Shown piece by piece: positions 26,446 to 35,982 of a stretch of 64,000 bases of DNA. The stretch covers positions 558,001-622,000 of the forward strand of contig NZ_CP027942.1 of the NCBI RefSeq assembly GCF_005484985.1, given 5' to 3'. Each line of letters opens with the position of its first letter. Positions within the stretch are counted from its first letter, which is position 1. This stretch comes from Agrococcus sp. SGAir0287 (GTDB lineage: Bacteria; Actinomycetota; Actinomycetes; Actinomycetales; Microbacteriaceae). The notes beneath the pieces were generated by a model. That model saw only the letters and a list, made by a program, of their open reading frames with translations. It searched no databases and was not told the DNA's origin. A program made the translations under genes and the position numbers.

Positions 26446-27444
26446 GTGGCGAAGACGAGCGCAGCACCGGGCGGACGCAAGCAGGACGAGCGCGCTCGCG
26501 CGCGCTCCGGCAACCCCGCCAGGCGCGGCACCGCCGTGCGCGCCGCGAAGCAGCCGCCGACCCTCGGCGACTGGGTCGCTGCGACGAGGCCCCGCACGCT
26601 CTCGATGGCGGTCTCCCCCGTCGCGGTCGGCGTCGGCGCCGCCTACGCGGCCGAGGGGTACCACCTCGTCATCGCCCTCCTCGCCCTCGCGGTCGCCGTG
26701 CTGCTGCAGATGGGCGTGAACGTCGCGAACGACTACTCCGACGGCGTCCGCGGCACCGACCTCGAGCGCACGGGCCCGCGCCGCATCACGTCCTCCACCG
26801 CCGTCGACCCCGCTCGCGTGCGCACGGTCGCGATCGTGCTGCTGGGGCTCGGCGCCGCGGCGGGCGTCGCGCTCGCGGTCGTGTCGCAGCAGTGGTGGCT
26901 GCTGGCGGTCGGCGCCGCCTGCATCGCGCTCGCCTGGCTCTACACGGGCGGTCCGCGGCCCTACGGCTACTACGGGCTCGGCGAGATCGTCGCCTTCCTC
27001 GTCTTCGGCATGATCGCCGTCAACGGCACCGTGTTCGCGATGCTCGGCCGCTGGACCGAGGACTCGCTCGTCCTCGGCGCGGCCATGGGCTGCTTCGCCG
27101 CCGCGCTCATGCTCGTGAACAACCTGCGCGACGTCGACTCGGACCGGGCGGCGGGCAAGCGCACGATCCCGACCCTCATCGGACGGGTCGCGGCCAAGGT
27201 GCTCTACGGCATCCTCATGCTCGTGCCGTTCGGCATCGTCGCGATCTACGCGCTCGCGCTCGCCTACGGCCCCTTCGTGCTGCTCGTGCTCGTCGTCGCG
27301 CTGCCCGCCGTCGTGATCGTCGCCATGGCGCGCACGACGCGCGACTACGTCACGGCGCTCGGCCTCACGTCGCTCGCGACGCTGCTGTTCGGCCTCGGCA
27401 CGGCGGTCGCGCTGTGGGGCGGCATCACGGGCTTCGCCCTCTAG
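26446..27444 (+). CDS. menA: 1,4-Dihydroxy-2-naphthoate polyprenyltransferase
   Basis: 332 residues with a basic 40-residue start and eight or nine membrane helices. The UbiA-family aspartate motifs are N-V-A-N-D-Y-S-D-G-V-R-G-T-D and N-N-L-R-D-V-D-S-D-R-A-A-G-K-R-T. It joins the polyprenyl tail to DHNA. The GTG at 26446 follows TACCCT by six bases. The menE-menA gap is 112 bases, so menA may have its own promoter. Confidence 0.95.
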   Translation: MAKTSAAPGGRKQDERARARSGNPARRGTAVRAAKQPPTLGDWVAATRPRTLSMAVSPVAVGVGAAYAAEGYHLVIALLALAVAVLLQMGVNVANDYSDGVRGTDLERTGPRRITSSTAVDPARVRTVAIVLLGLGAAAGVALAVVSQQWWLLAVGAACIALAWLYTGGPRPYGYYGLGEIVAFLVFGMIAVNGTVFAMLGRWTEDSLVLGAAMGCFAAALMLVNNLRDVDSDRAAGKRTIPTLIGRVAAKVLYGILMLVPFGIVAIYALALAYGPFVLLVLVVALPAVVIVAMARTTRDYVTALGLTSLATLLFGLGTAVALWGGITGFAL

Positions 27445-27459
27445 CGAGCCCGGGCTCGA

Positions 27460-27858
27460 TCAGCGCTCGCGGCGCTCGTCGTCCCGCGTCGTGCCCTCGA
27501 CCGTGACGTCGGGGTCCACGGTCGTCGTGGCGACCGTGCCGTCCTCGGCGTCGTTGGACGGCGCGGGATGCGACGGACCGGTCTCGTCCTCCGCATTCGC
27601 CGCCGCGCCGCGCTCGCCGTCCACGGCCTCGTCCTCGACGTCCTCGTCGTCGCGGATGCCCCGCTCGCCGCGTCGACGCGCGATCTCGGCGCTCACGGCC
27701 TCCTTCTGCCTGCGCAGGAAGACGGCGCTCGCGGCGAAGGCGAAGAGCAGCGCCACGACGAGCGCCACGTACCAGGGCACGCCCGCCGCGAGCAGGATCG
27801 CGAACGGCAGCACGAACAGCGCGGCACGCAGCAGGGCGTAGGAGACGATGGCACGCAC
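27460..27858 (-). CDS. DUF4229 family membrane protein
   Basis: 132 residues from GTG 27858. Two N-terminal hydrophobic helices (IVSYALLRAALFVLPFAILL, then YVALVVALLFAFAASAVFL) are followed by RRQKEAVSAEIARRR, the typical DUF4229 ending. An acidic low-complexity tail of about 65 residues follows. The family is actinobacterial, often found near menA and menD, with no known role. It converges with menA. Confidence 0.75.
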   Translation of the reverse strand: MRAIVSYALLRAALFVLPFAILLAAGVPWYVALVVALLFAFAASAVFLRRQKEAVSAEIARRRGERGIRDDEDVEDEAVDGERGAAANAEDETGPSHPAPSNDAEDGTVATTTVDPDVTVEGTTRDDERRER

Positions 27859-27925
27859 GGCACCAGCGTACGCGCGCCGCGGAACGCCGGGCATCCCCAT
27901 AGGACCGGCGCGTACAGTGTGCCGC

Positions 27926-28384
27926 ATGGCCCGCTTCTACATCATCGGCGGCATCCTCGCCGTCGCGATGGCGGTGTACGCGATCGTCGACCTCACCATC
28001 ACCGACGACCGCCGCATCCGCAGGCTCAACCGCGTCCTGTGGGCCGTGCTCATCGTGCTCGTGCCCGTCGTCGGACCGCTCGGATGGCTGTTCTGGGGCA
28101 AGGCGCCCCGGTCGTTCGCGCCGCCGCAGGGGCCGGAGGACTCCAAGGAGTTCCGCACGCAGACGGGCACCTGGGTGAGCGCCGACGAGTCGGATCGCCG
28201 CATCGCCGAGCTCGAGCAGCAGCTCGCGGCGCTCGATGACGAGGAGCTGGCGGACCGCTCGCGTCGCGTGCAGCCCGAGGTGCCGGACGACCAGGCCGAG
28301 GAGCCGGGCGAGGAGGGCGTCGGGCCCGCCGATCGCACGTCCCCGTCGACCGACGAGCGCGACGACGACTCGCGCCGTGGCTGA
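27926..28384 (+). CDS. PLDc_N (phospholipase D-nuclease N-terminal-like) membrane protein
   Basis: 152 residues. Two helices, FYIIGGILAVAMAVYAIVDL and VLWAVLIVLVPVVGPLGWLF, form the PLDc_N domain found at the start of cardiolipin synthases but here without a catalytic part. The tail is acidic and helical (ESDRRIAELEQQLAALDDEEL). TACAGT lies seven bases before the ATG. It overlaps menD by eight bases, so the two are probably cotranscribed. Confidence 0.8.
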   Translation: MARFYIIGGILAVAMAVYAIVDLTITDDRRIRRLNRVLWAVLIVLVPVVGPLGWLFWGKAPRSFAPPQGPEDSKEFRTQTGTWVSADESDRRIAELEQQLAALDDEELADRSRRVQPEVPDDQAEEPGEEGVGPADRTSPSTDERDDDSRRG

Positions 28385-29990
28385 CGCGGCCGCAGCCTCC
28401 TACGCCGACCGACTGCTCGCAGCCCTCGTCGACGCCGGCGTGCACGACGTCGTCGTCTGCCCAGGATCGCGGTCGCAGGCGCTCGCGCTCGCCGCAGCGC
28501 GGCTCGCGCGCGAGGATCGGCTCGCCCTGCACGTGCGGATCGACGAGCGCTCCGCCGGCTTCCTGGCCGTCGGCCTCGCGCGCGAGACGCGCGCACCCGT
28601 CGCGATCGTCGTGACGAGCGGCACCGCGGTCGCCGAGCTGCACCCCGCGATGCTCGAGGCGCACCATGCCGACGTGCCCCTCATCGCGATCACCGCGGAT
28701 CGTCCCCCAGAGCTGCAGGGCATCCGCTCGAACCAGACGACGATGCAGCCGGGCATCTTCGCCCACGCTGCTCGCGCCGTCGTCGTCGCCCTCGCGGACG
28801 CGGAGGCGACGCCCGAGGCCGATGCCGTGCGCATCGTGACGGAGGCGCTCGGCGCCGAGGGCGCGCGCGAGCCCGGCCCCGTGCAGCTCGACGTCGGCTT
28901 CCGCGACCCGCTCTCGGGCGGCGACGCGCATGCGCACACGCCCGTCGATCGCGTCGTCGCCATGCCCCGCGAGACGCACGCCATCGCCCCGGAGCCCGGC
29001 ACCGTCGTCGTCGCGGGCGCGGACGCGGGGCCCGCGGCGTCGGCGCTCGCGATCGACCTCGGCGCACCGCTCGTCGCCGAGCCGTCGTCGAGCGCCCGGT
29101 TCGGCCCGAACCTCGTCGTGCCCGACGTCGTCGCCTCCGAGCTGGCCGACGAGGTGCGCCGCGTCGTCGTCGTCGGGCACCCCACGCTCACGCGCGTCGT
29201 GACGCGGCTCGTGCGCCGCGACGACGTCGAGGTGGTCGTCGCCGGCCGCCGCGGGCTCGAGAACGTGCGTGGGACGGTCGTCGAGGGCGACCTCGTCGTC
29301 GAGGGGGAGCCGGGCGAGTGGGCGCGCGCATGGGTGGGGCGCTGGGTGCAGGCGTCGCGACGCCTGCTGGATGCGGACATGGCTCCGATCCCCGGTGCCG
29401 ACCTCGCGCGCGATCGCTACGCCCGCGCGGTGCTCGAGGACGCGCGCCGACCGGTCACGCGGGCGATGCTCGCGCGCGCCGTGTGGGAGCACACCTGGCC
29501 GCACGACCGGCTCGTGCTGGGGGCATCCCGCCTCATCCGCGTGCTCGACCGCACCGTCGGCGGCAAGCCGATCACGGTCCATGCCAATCGCGGCCTCGCG
29601 GGCATCGACGGCACGGTGTCGACGGCGATCGGCGTCGCGCTCGCCCACGACCGCGCAGGCGGTCGCGGCGTCACGCGCGCCCTCATGGGCGATCTCACGC
29701 TGCTGCACGACGTCGGTGGCTTCCACGTGCCCGCCGACGAGCCGCGCCCGCGGCTCCAGATCGTCGTCGGCAACGACGGCGGCGGCACGATCTTCGACGA
29801 CCTCGAGGTCGCGGGCACGGCCGACGTCCGCGACTTCGCGCGCGTGCAGCGCACCCCGCAGTCGGTCGACCTCGCGAGCCTCGCCGCCGCGTACGGCTGG
29901 CAGCACGTGCTCGTGGAGGATCGAGCCGGGCTCGAGCGGGCGCTCACGAGGGCCGCGAGCTGCCTCGTCGAGGTGCGGCTGGCCGAGTGA
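28377..29990 (+). CDS. menD: SEPHCHC synthase (2-oxoglutarate decarboxylase, menaquinone pathway)
   Basis: 537 residues, a ThDP enzyme. N-terminal signature VVVCPGSRSQALALAA with the conserved glutamate in HVRIDERSAGFLAVG, then TSGTAVAELHPAMLEA. The C-terminal ThDP/Mg site reads MGDLTLLHDVGG and IVVGNDGGGTIF. It catalyses the first committed step after isochorismate. The GTG at 28377 overlaps the preceding gene. Confidence 0.95.
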   Translation: MADAAAASYADRLLAALVDAGVHDVVVCPGSRSQALALAAARLAREDRLALHVRIDERSAGFLAVGLARETRAPVAIVVTSGTAVAELHPAMLEAHHADVPLIAITADRPPELQGIRSNQTTMQPGIFAHAARAVVVALADAEATPEADAVRIVTEALGAEGAREPGPVQLDVGFRDPLSGGDAHAHTPVDRVVAMPRETHAIAPEPGTVVVAGADAGPAASALAIDLGAPLVAEPSSSARFGPNLVVPDVVASELADEVRRVVVVGHPTLTRVVTRLVRRDDVEVVVAGRRGLENVRGTVVEGDLVVEGEPGEWARAWVGRWVQASRRLLDADMAPIPGADLARDRYARAVLEDARRPVTRAMLARAVWEHTWPHDRLVLGASRLIRVLDRTVGGKPITVHANRGLAGIDGTVSTAIGVALAHDRAGGRGVTRALMGDLTLLHDVGGFHVPADEPRPRLQIVVGNDGGGTIFDDLEVAGTADVRDFARVQRTPQSVDLASLAAAYGWQHVLVEDRAGLERALTRAASCLVEVRLAE

Positions 29991-30022
29991 GCCGCACGGC
30001 TCGCGTGGCTAGGCTCTGCCGC

Positions 30023-30883
30023 ATGAGCGCGATCCCCGCAGCCGTGGCCCACGCCGGCGGCCCCATCCGTCTCGCCGACGTCGACCCGCGCGGCACGCCC
30101 GGATTCGACGGCGGCAAGGCCGCCGGACAGGCGCTGCTCGCCGAGCGCGCCGAGCACCTCGCGAGCCTGCAGGAGCGGCTCTTCGCGGCGTCGACCGCAG
30201 GCGACGAGCGGCGCGTGCTGCTCGTGCTGCAGGGCATGGACACCGCGGGCAAGGGCGGGCTCGTGCGGCACGTCGTGGGCTCCGTCGATCCGCAGGGCGT
30301 CGCGATCGCCTCGTTCAAGCGCCCGACGCAGGAGGAGCTCGCGCACGACTTCCTCTGGCGCATCGAGCGCGCGCTGCCGGGGCCCGGCAGGATCGGCGTC
30401 TTCGACCGCTCGCACTACGAGGACGTGCTCATCCACCGCGTGCGGGGGCTGTCGTCGCCTGAGACGGTCGAGGAGCGCTACGGCCGCATCGTGGAGTTCG
30501 AGCGGCGGCTCGTCGCCGGCGGCGTGCACGTCGTGAAGGTCATGCCGCACATCTCGTACGAGGAGCAGGGTGCGCGGCTGCTCGAGCGGCTCGACCGGCC
30601 CGACAAGCACTGGAAGTACGAGCCGGGCGACGTCGACGAGCGCTCGCTGTGGCCCGACTACCAGCGCGCGTACGAGATCGCGATCGAGCGCACGGCGACG
30701 CCCGACGCCCCGTGGCACGTCGTGCCCGCCGATCGCAAGTGGTACGCGAGGCTCGCGGTGCAGGAGCTGCTCGTCGCAGCCCTCGAGGCGATCGATCCGC
30801 AGTGGCCGGCCGCGGACTTCGACGTCGACGCCGAGCGCGCGCGCCTGCTGGCCCTCGGTGGCGTGCCGGAGGGCCCTGCGTGA
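30023..30883 (+). CDS. Polyphosphate kinase 2 family protein
   Basis: 286 residues. Walker A is QGMDTAGKGGLVRHV and the Walker B/lid region is GVFDRSHYEDVLIHRVRG. KHWKYEPGDVDER and DAPWHVVPADRKWYAR are standard for one-domain PPK2 enzymes, which use polyphosphate to phosphorylate nucleoside mono- or diphosphates. The subclass is uncertain. TAGGCT lies seven bases before the ATG. Confidence 0.9.
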   Translation: MSAIPAAVAHAGGPIRLADVDPRGTPGFDGGKAAGQALLAERAEHLASLQERLFAASTAGDERRVLLVLQGMDTAGKGGLVRHVVGSVDPQGVAIASFKRPTQEELAHDFLWRIERALPGPGRIGVFDRSHYEDVLIHRVRGLSSPETVEERYGRIVEFERRLVAGGVHVVKVMPHISYEEQGARLLERLDRPDKHWKYEPGDVDERSLWPDYQRAYEIAIERTATPDAPWHVVPADRKWYARLAVQELLVAALEAIDPQWPAADFDVDAERARLLALGGVPEGPA

Positions 30884-31470
30884 GCCTGTCGATCTGGGTC
30901 GGGGACACCGCGCTCGGCGACGAGGGCTTCCGCGTCGCCGTCGGTGACCGCCTCGACTGGATCGTCGTCGACGACGAGCTCGAGACCACCCGACGCTGGG
31001 CCGGTGGACGGGCGATCGATCACGTGATGGACCCCTTCGAGCTCGCGGGAGCCCCGAGGATCGTGCGACGCGTGCGAGGAGTCGTCGAGGGCGTGGAGTC
31101 CATGCGGCTCGACGTCGATCGCCGCGGCGAGGCGATCGACGGGTCGCAGCGCTTCGAGGCGATCCGATCCACCGGCGAGCGGTCGTGGGGCATGTGCGAG
31201 GCGCATCGCGTCGCCGGCTTCGTCGTCGTCGCGGATGCGTCGGTCGAGGATGCCGGCGAGGCCGCGCGTCGCTGGTCGCCGTGGTTCGACGGGTCGGAGC
31301 CGCCCGAGCAGGACTGGGCGTCGGATCCGCCGGGACCCGACTGGAGCGCCATCCCCACTCCCGTGCTCCCGCTGCCGGACGGACGTACGACCGCCGTGTA
31401 CGTCTCCTACGACGAGCCCGCGCACCCCGAGCTGTGGTGCAGGCACCCCGCGCACCGACGCCGACGCTGA
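30880..31470 (+). CDS. Hypothetical soluble protein (possibly DUF6578-like)
   Basis: 196 residues from a GTG overlapping the ppk2 stop. The start LSIWVGDTALGDEGFRVAVG, then DRLDWIVVDDE, vaguely matches DUF6578 proteins (W-x-x-D near the N-terminus, VGDxVxW). Strongly polar, no membrane segment or signal. The C-terminus ends in a short basic run. The function is unknown; translational coupling with ppk2 is likely. Confidence 0.55.
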   Translation: MSLSIWVGDTALGDEGFRVAVGDRLDWIVVDDELETTRRWAGGRAIDHVMDPFELAGAPRIVRRVRGVVEGVESMRLDVDRRGEAIDGSQRFEAIRSTGERSWGMCEAHRVAGFVVVADASVEDAGEAARRWSPWFDGSEPPEQDWASDPPGPDWSAIPTPVLPLPDGRTTAVYVSYDEPAHPELWCRHPAHRRRR

Positions 31471-31479
31471 GGCGCGTGC

Positions 31480-32727
31480 CTACTCGAGCACGGGGCGCGG
31501 CGGCAGCGGGTCGCCGAACGCGTCGACGATGGGGCGCAGCTTGATCGCCGTCTCGGCGAGCTCGTCCGCCGGCACGGAGTCCGCGACGATGCCGGCGCCC
31601 GCGAACGCGCGGATCGCGCCGTCGGCCGACACCTGCGCGCCGCGCAGCGCGATCGCCCACTCGCCGCCGCCGGCCGCGTCGAGCCAGCCCACGGGGCCTG
31701 CGTAGCGCCCGCGGTCGATGCCCTCGAGCGCCGCGATGCGCGCGAGCGCGTCGGCGCGCGGCGTGCCGGCGACGGCGGCGGTGGGATGCAGCGCGGCGAG
31801 CGCGTCGAGCACCGTGCCCTCGAGCGTGCCCGTGATGTCGGTGGCGAGGTGCCAGAGGTTCGGCAGCCGCAGGGGATAGGGGCCGCTCGCAGCCAGGTCG
31901 CGGCTGATGGGTCGCAGCGACTCCATCGCCGACTCCGCGGCGAGGCGGTGCTCGCCGAGGTCCTTCGCGCGCTCGGCGAGCGCCTCGGCGGCCTCGCCGT
32001 CGAGCTCGGGCGTCGCACCGCGGGCGGCGGTGCCGGCGAGCACGCGCGTGAAGCAGCGACCGTCGCGTGCGGCGACGAGCATCTCCGGGCTCGCGCCGAG
32101 CAGTCCGTCGACGGCGTACGTGATGGCGTCGGGGTAGCGGCGCCGCAGCCCCAGCAGCGCGCTGCGCAGGTCGGCGCCCGCGGGCAGCTCGCCCACGAGG
32201 TCGCGCGCGAGCACGACCTTCTCGAGCTCGCCGGCCCGGATGGCCTCCACCGCCTCGGCGACGATCGCCGCGTAGCGATCGGGACCGATCGCGCCCGGCG
32301 TCAGCGTCACGCGCACGTCGTCGACCTCGCGCCGCGGCGTCGGCTCCGGCAGCGGCTCGTCGTCGACGGCGATGCGCGTCGTCCACGCGTCGTCGCCGCG
32401 CCGACCCTGCACGACGCGCGGCACGATCAGCACGCTCTCGGCCGCCGAGTCGTCGGCGAACGCGAACGTGCCGAAGGCCACGAGCCCCGAGCCGTGCGCG
32501 CCGACCTCGTCCTGCACGTCGGCGTCCGCGACGAGCGCCTCCCACGCTGCGGCGGCATCCGCGATGCGCGTCGCTCCGGACACCGTGATGCGCAGCGCCT
32601 CGCCCACGCCCACGAGGCCGTCGCCCGAGCGTACGAACGCGAGCGGGGAGCCGGCATCGGCGTACGCGATGAGCCGACCATGGGCGGCGCGCGTCGTGAC
32701 GACGCGCAGTCGTCGCTGCGCCTGCAC
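31480..32727 (-). CDS. menF: Isochorismate synthase
   Basis: 415 residues from GTG 32727, seven bases after a TAGGGT hexamer. It is a chorismate-binding enzyme: EKVVLARDLVGELPAG, then PEMLVAARDGRCFTRVLAGT, KDLGEHRLAAESAME (with the E of the Mg site) and the C-terminal core LHPTAAVAGTPRADAL and FAGAGIVADSVPADELAET. It converts chorismate to isochorismate. A siderophore role (EntC) is less likely given the men genes around it. Confidence 0.92.
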   Translation of the reverse strand: MQAQRRLRVVTTRAAHGRLIAYADAGSPLAFVRSGDGLVGVGEALRITVSGATRIADAAAAWEALVADADVQDEVGAHGSGLVAFGTFAFADDSAAESVLIVPRVVQGRRGDDAWTTRIAVDDEPLPEPTPRREVDDVRVTLTPGAIGPDRYAAIVAEAVEAIRAGELEKVVLARDLVGELPAGADLRSALLGLRRRYPDAITYAVDGLLGASPEMLVAARDGRCFTRVLAGTAARGATPELDGEAAEALAERAKDLGEHRLAAESAMESLRPISRDLAASGPYPLRLPNLWHLATDITGTLEGTVLDALAALHPTAAVAGTPRADALARIAALEGIDRGRYAGPVGWLDAAGGGEWAIALRGAQVSADGAIRAFAGAGIVADSVPADELAETAIKLRPIVDAFGDPLPPRPVLE

Positions 32728-32806
32728 GGCACCCACCCTACGCGCGCCCGTCCACCCGCTCGCGCGCGGGGACGGGCTGGATGCGCGCCACCGTAGGATG
32801 GATGCC

Positions 32807-33553
32807 GTGGGGGCAGCGGACCTGGGCAAGGACCCGAGCGAGGTCGCGGAGATGTTCGACGCGACCGCGAAGCGCTACGACCTCATGAACTCGCTCTTCA
32901 CGCTCGGCAACGACCGCATCTGGCGCATGCAGATGAACCGCGCGGTCGCGGCGCAGCCGGGCGAGCGCATCCTCGACGTCGCGGCCGGCACCGGCACGTC
33001 GTCGGCGCCGATGGCGAAGGCGGGCGCGCTCGTGACGGCCCTCGACTTCAGCGAGGGCATGATCGCCGAGGGCCGCCGCCGGTATCCCGAGATCGAGTTC
33101 GTGCACGGCGACGCGCAGGACCTGCCCTTCGACGACGAGACGTTCGACGCCGTCACGATCTCCTTCGGGTTCCGCAACGTGCAGGATCCGAAGGCAGCCC
33201 TCGCGGAGTTCTACCGCGTCCTCAAGCCCGGCGGACGCCTCGTCGTGTGCGAGGCGTCGAAGCCTCCGCTGCGCATCGCCCGCGCCGGCCATCGCGCCTT
33301 CCTGCGCACGGTGCCCGTCGTCGGTCGCGTCTCGTCGAATCCCGACTCGTACCGCTACCTCGTCGAGTCGATCGAGGCGTGGCCCGACCAGCAGACCCTC
33401 TCGCGGTGGATCCGCAGCGCCGGCTTCACGCGGGTCGCGCACCGCGACCTGACGATGGGCGCGGTGGCTCTGCACCGCGGCCGCAAGCCCACGGAGCAGA
33501 CGATGCGCATGGACATCATCGAGCGACCGGCCGCCGACGAGGCGACGGCGTGA
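32807..33553 (+). CDS. menG: Demethylmenaquinone methyltransferase
   Basis: 248 residues. SAM-binding motif ILDVAAGTGTSSAPMAKAG and the UbiE signatures YDLMNSLFTLGNDRIWR, then VTISFGFRNVQDPKAALAEF. It is the last step of menaquinone synthesis. The in-frame ATG at 32798 overlaps a TAGGAT -10 element (32794-32799); the GTG seven bases after that hexamer is the more consistent start. It overlaps the polyprenyl synthase by four bases. Confidence 0.93.
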   Translation: MGAADLGKDPSEVAEMFDATAKRYDLMNSLFTLGNDRIWRMQMNRAVAAQPGERILDVAAGTGTSSAPMAKAGALVTALDFSEGMIAEGRRRYPEIEFVHGDAQDLPFDDETFDAVTISFGFRNVQDPKAALAEFYRVLKPGGRLVVCEASKPPLRIARAGHRAFLRTVPVVGRVSSNPDSYRYLVESIEAWPDQQTLSRWIRSAGFTRVAHRDLTMGAVALHRGRKPTEQTMRMDIIERPAADEATA

Positions 33554-34557
33554 GCGGCCTCGCCGCCTCGCTCGGGATCTCCCTCGACGAGGCCGCCGGT
33601 CCCGAGCGCGAGCTCGTCGACGCACTCGAGGACGGACTGCGCCGCGTCGAGCACGCGCTCGACGCGGACGTGGCGCTCACGGACCCGGTCGCCGACGCGA
33701 TGACGCGGTACCTCAAGGACGCGGGCGGCAAGCGCACGCGCCCGATGCTCCTCATGCTCGCCGCGCAGCTCGGCGACGGCATCACCGATCGCGTCGTGCA
33801 GGCGGCAGAGGTCGTCGAGATCACCCACCTGGCGAGCCTCTACCACGACGACGTCATGGACCGCGCCGCCATGCGCCGCGGCGTCCCGGCCGTGCACGAG
33901 GTGTGGGGCAACTCGGTCGCGATCCTCGCCGGCGACCTGCTGTTCGCGCGCGCCGGCGCCGTCGGCGCGCGGCTCGGCTCGGAGTTCGCCGCCATCCATG
34001 CGCACACGTTCGAGCGGATGTGCCTCGGACAGCTCCACGAGACGATCGGGCCGCAGGGCGCCGACCCCGTCGAGCACTACATCCGCGTGCTCGCAGACAA
34101 GACGGGCTCGCTCATCGCCTCGGCCGCCGAGCTCGGCGCGCTCGTGTCGAACGCCGACCCCGCGTACCGGCAGCCGCTGCGCGACTACGGCGAGCGCATC
34201 GGCGTCGCCTTCCAGCTCGTCGACGACGTGCTCGACCTGTCGTCGTCGCCCGAGACCGGCAAGGTCGCAGGCACCGACCTGCGCACGGGCGTCATGACGC
34301 TGCCGCTGCTGCGCCTGCGCGCCGCCGCCGCATCCGACGCCGACGCCGCGGCGCTGCTCGCCGACATCGACCGCAAGGGCGACGACTTCCCCGACGCCGT
34401 CGCGAGGCTGCGCGAGCACCCCGCGACGCTCGACACGCTCGCCGAGGCGGAGCGCTGGCGCGACGGCGCGCACGAGGCGCTCACGGCGCTGCCCGCGGGC
34501 CCCGTGCGCGACGCGCTCGACGCGTTCGCCGCATCCCTCGTCACCCGCACCCGCTAG
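33550..34557 (+). CDS. Long-chain polyprenyl diphosphate synthase
   Basis: 335 residues from a GTG overlapping the menG stop. Both aspartate-rich motifs are present: the first in SLYHDDVMDRAAMRRG and the second in FQLVDDVLDLSSS. GGKRTRPMLLMLAA lies upstream. Residues four and five before the first motif are small (A-S-L-Y), consistent with a long product, probably the heptaprenyl to nonaprenyl tail used by MenA. The exact length cannot be told. Confidence 0.9.
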   Translation: MSGLAASLGISLDEAAGPERELVDALEDGLRRVEHALDADVALTDPVADAMTRYLKDAGGKRTRPMLLMLAAQLGDGITDRVVQAAEVVEITHLASLYHDDVMDRAAMRRGVPAVHEVWGNSVAILAGDLLFARAGAVGARLGSEFAAIHAHTFERMCLGQLHETIGPQGADPVEHYIRVLADKTGSLIASAAELGALVSNADPAYRQPLRDYGERIGVAFQLVDDVLDLSSSPETGKVAGTDLRTGVMTLPLLRLRAAAASDADAAALLADIDRKGDDFPDAVARLREHPATLDTLAEAERWRDGAHEALTALPAGPVRDALDAFAASLVTRTR

Positions 34558-34586
34558 TCGCGCGCCGCGCGCTCGAGAGGACCTCC

Positions 34587-35954
34587 ATGCCCACCACGCT
34601 CCGCGTCGCCGTCGTCGGCGCCGGTCCCGCAGGCATCTACGCCGCCGACATCCTCAAGAAGGCCGTCGCCGAGCAGGGCGGCGAGGTGTCGATCGACCTG
34701 TTCGAGCACCTGCCGGCGCCGTACGGCCTCGTGCGCTACGGCGTCGCCCCCGACCACCCGCGCATCAAGGGCATCATCTCGGCGCTGCGCGAGGTGCTCG
34801 AGTCGGGCGTCGTGCGGTTCTTCGGCAACGTGCGCTTCGGCGTCGACATCCAGCTCGAGGACCTGCAGCGCCACTACAACGCGGTGATCTTCGCGACGGG
34901 TGCCGTGAAGGATGCGCCGCTCGTGATCCCCGGCGTCGACCTGCCCGGCTCCTACGGCGCCGCCGACTTCGTGTCGTGGTTCGACGGCCACCCCGACGTG
35001 CCGCGCACGTGGCCGCTCGAGGCCGAGGAGATCGCCGTGCTCGGCGTCGGCAACGTCGCGCTCGACGTCGCTCGCATGCTCGCGAAGCACCCCGAGGACC
35101 TCATGCCCACCGAGGTGCCCGCGAACGTCGTCGAGGGGCTCGAGGCGTCGCCCGTCACCGACGTGCACGTCTTCGGCCGCCGCGGCCCCCTCGACGTGAA
35201 GTTCACGCCGCTCGAGCTGCGCGAGCTCGGCGAGCTGCGCGACGTCGACATGGTGCTGTACGACGAGGACTTCGGCGTCGACCCCGACGAGGAGGCCCGC
35301 AAGGCCAACAAGCAGATCCTCGTGATCTCGCGCGTGCTCGACCAGTGGCGCCAGCGCGAGACGGGCGCGGCATCCCGTCGCCTCCACCTGCACTTCTGGT
35401 CGCGGCCCGTCGAGGTCGTCGGCGACGACGGCGTGACGGCGCTGCGCATCGAGCGCACGCGACCGGATGGCCAGGGCGGCATCGAGGGCACGGGCGAGCT
35501 GCGCGACGTGCCCGTGCAGGCCGTGTACCGGGCCATCGGCTACTTCTCGTCGCCGCTGCCGGGCGTGCCGTTCGACGAGCTGCGCGGCGTCATCCCCAAC
35601 GAGGCCGGCCGCGTCGTCGACGGCGTGCGCCCCGTGCCGGGCGTGTACGCGACGGGCTGGATCAAGCGCGGACCCGTGGGCCTCATCGGTCACACGAAGT
35701 CCGATGCGAAGGAGACGATCGAGCAACTGCTCGCCGACGAGCTCTCGTGGTGGACGCCCGAGGACGCGAGCCCCGAGGCCATCCCGGCGCTGCTCGCCGA
35801 GCGCGGCGTCGACTGGACCGACATCGCCGGCTGGATCCGCCTCGACGAGCACGAGATCGGCCTGGGCGAGCCGCACGGCCGCGCCCGCATCAAGGTCGTG
35901 CCGCGCGACGAGATGATCGCGATCTCGCGGGCGACGGAGCGCGCCGAGCGCTGA
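34587..35954 (+). CDS. FAD-dependent ferredoxin/adrenodoxin-type NADP+ reductase
   Basis: 455 residues, the FprA/adrenodoxin reductase family. FAD motif VAVVGAGPAGIYAADILKKA, then LPAPYGLVRYGVAPDHPRIK, the NADP-binding motif VLGVGNVALDVARML, and YATGWIKRGPVGLIGHTKSD with the C-terminal FAD contact. It passes electrons between NADPH and a ferredoxin; no ferredoxin is encoded nearby. GAGAGG precedes the ATG. It follows the isoprenoid gene by 29 bases. Confidence 0.92.
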   Translation: MPTTLRVAVVGAGPAGIYAADILKKAVAEQGGEVSIDLFEHLPAPYGLVRYGVAPDHPRIKGIISALREVLESGVVRFFGNVRFGVDIQLEDLQRHYNAVIFATGAVKDAPLVIPGVDLPGSYGAADFVSWFDGHPDVPRTWPLEAEEIAVLGVGNVALDVARMLAKHPEDLMPTEVPANVVEGLEASPVTDVHVFGRRGPLDVKFTPLELRELGELRDVDMVLYDEDFGVDPDEEARKANKQILVISRVLDQWRQRETGAASRRLHLHFWSRPVEVVGDDGVTALRIERTRPDGQGGIEGTGELRDVPVQAVYRAIGYFSSPLPGVPFDELRGVIPNEAGRVVDGVRPVPGVYATGWIKRGPVGLIGHTKSDAKETIEQLLADELSWWTPEDASPEAIPALLAERGVDWTDIAGWIRLDEHEIGLGEPHGRARIKVVPRDEMIAISRATERAER

Positions 35955-35982
35955 CCCGCGGTCTCGGCGAGCGGGGGATCGG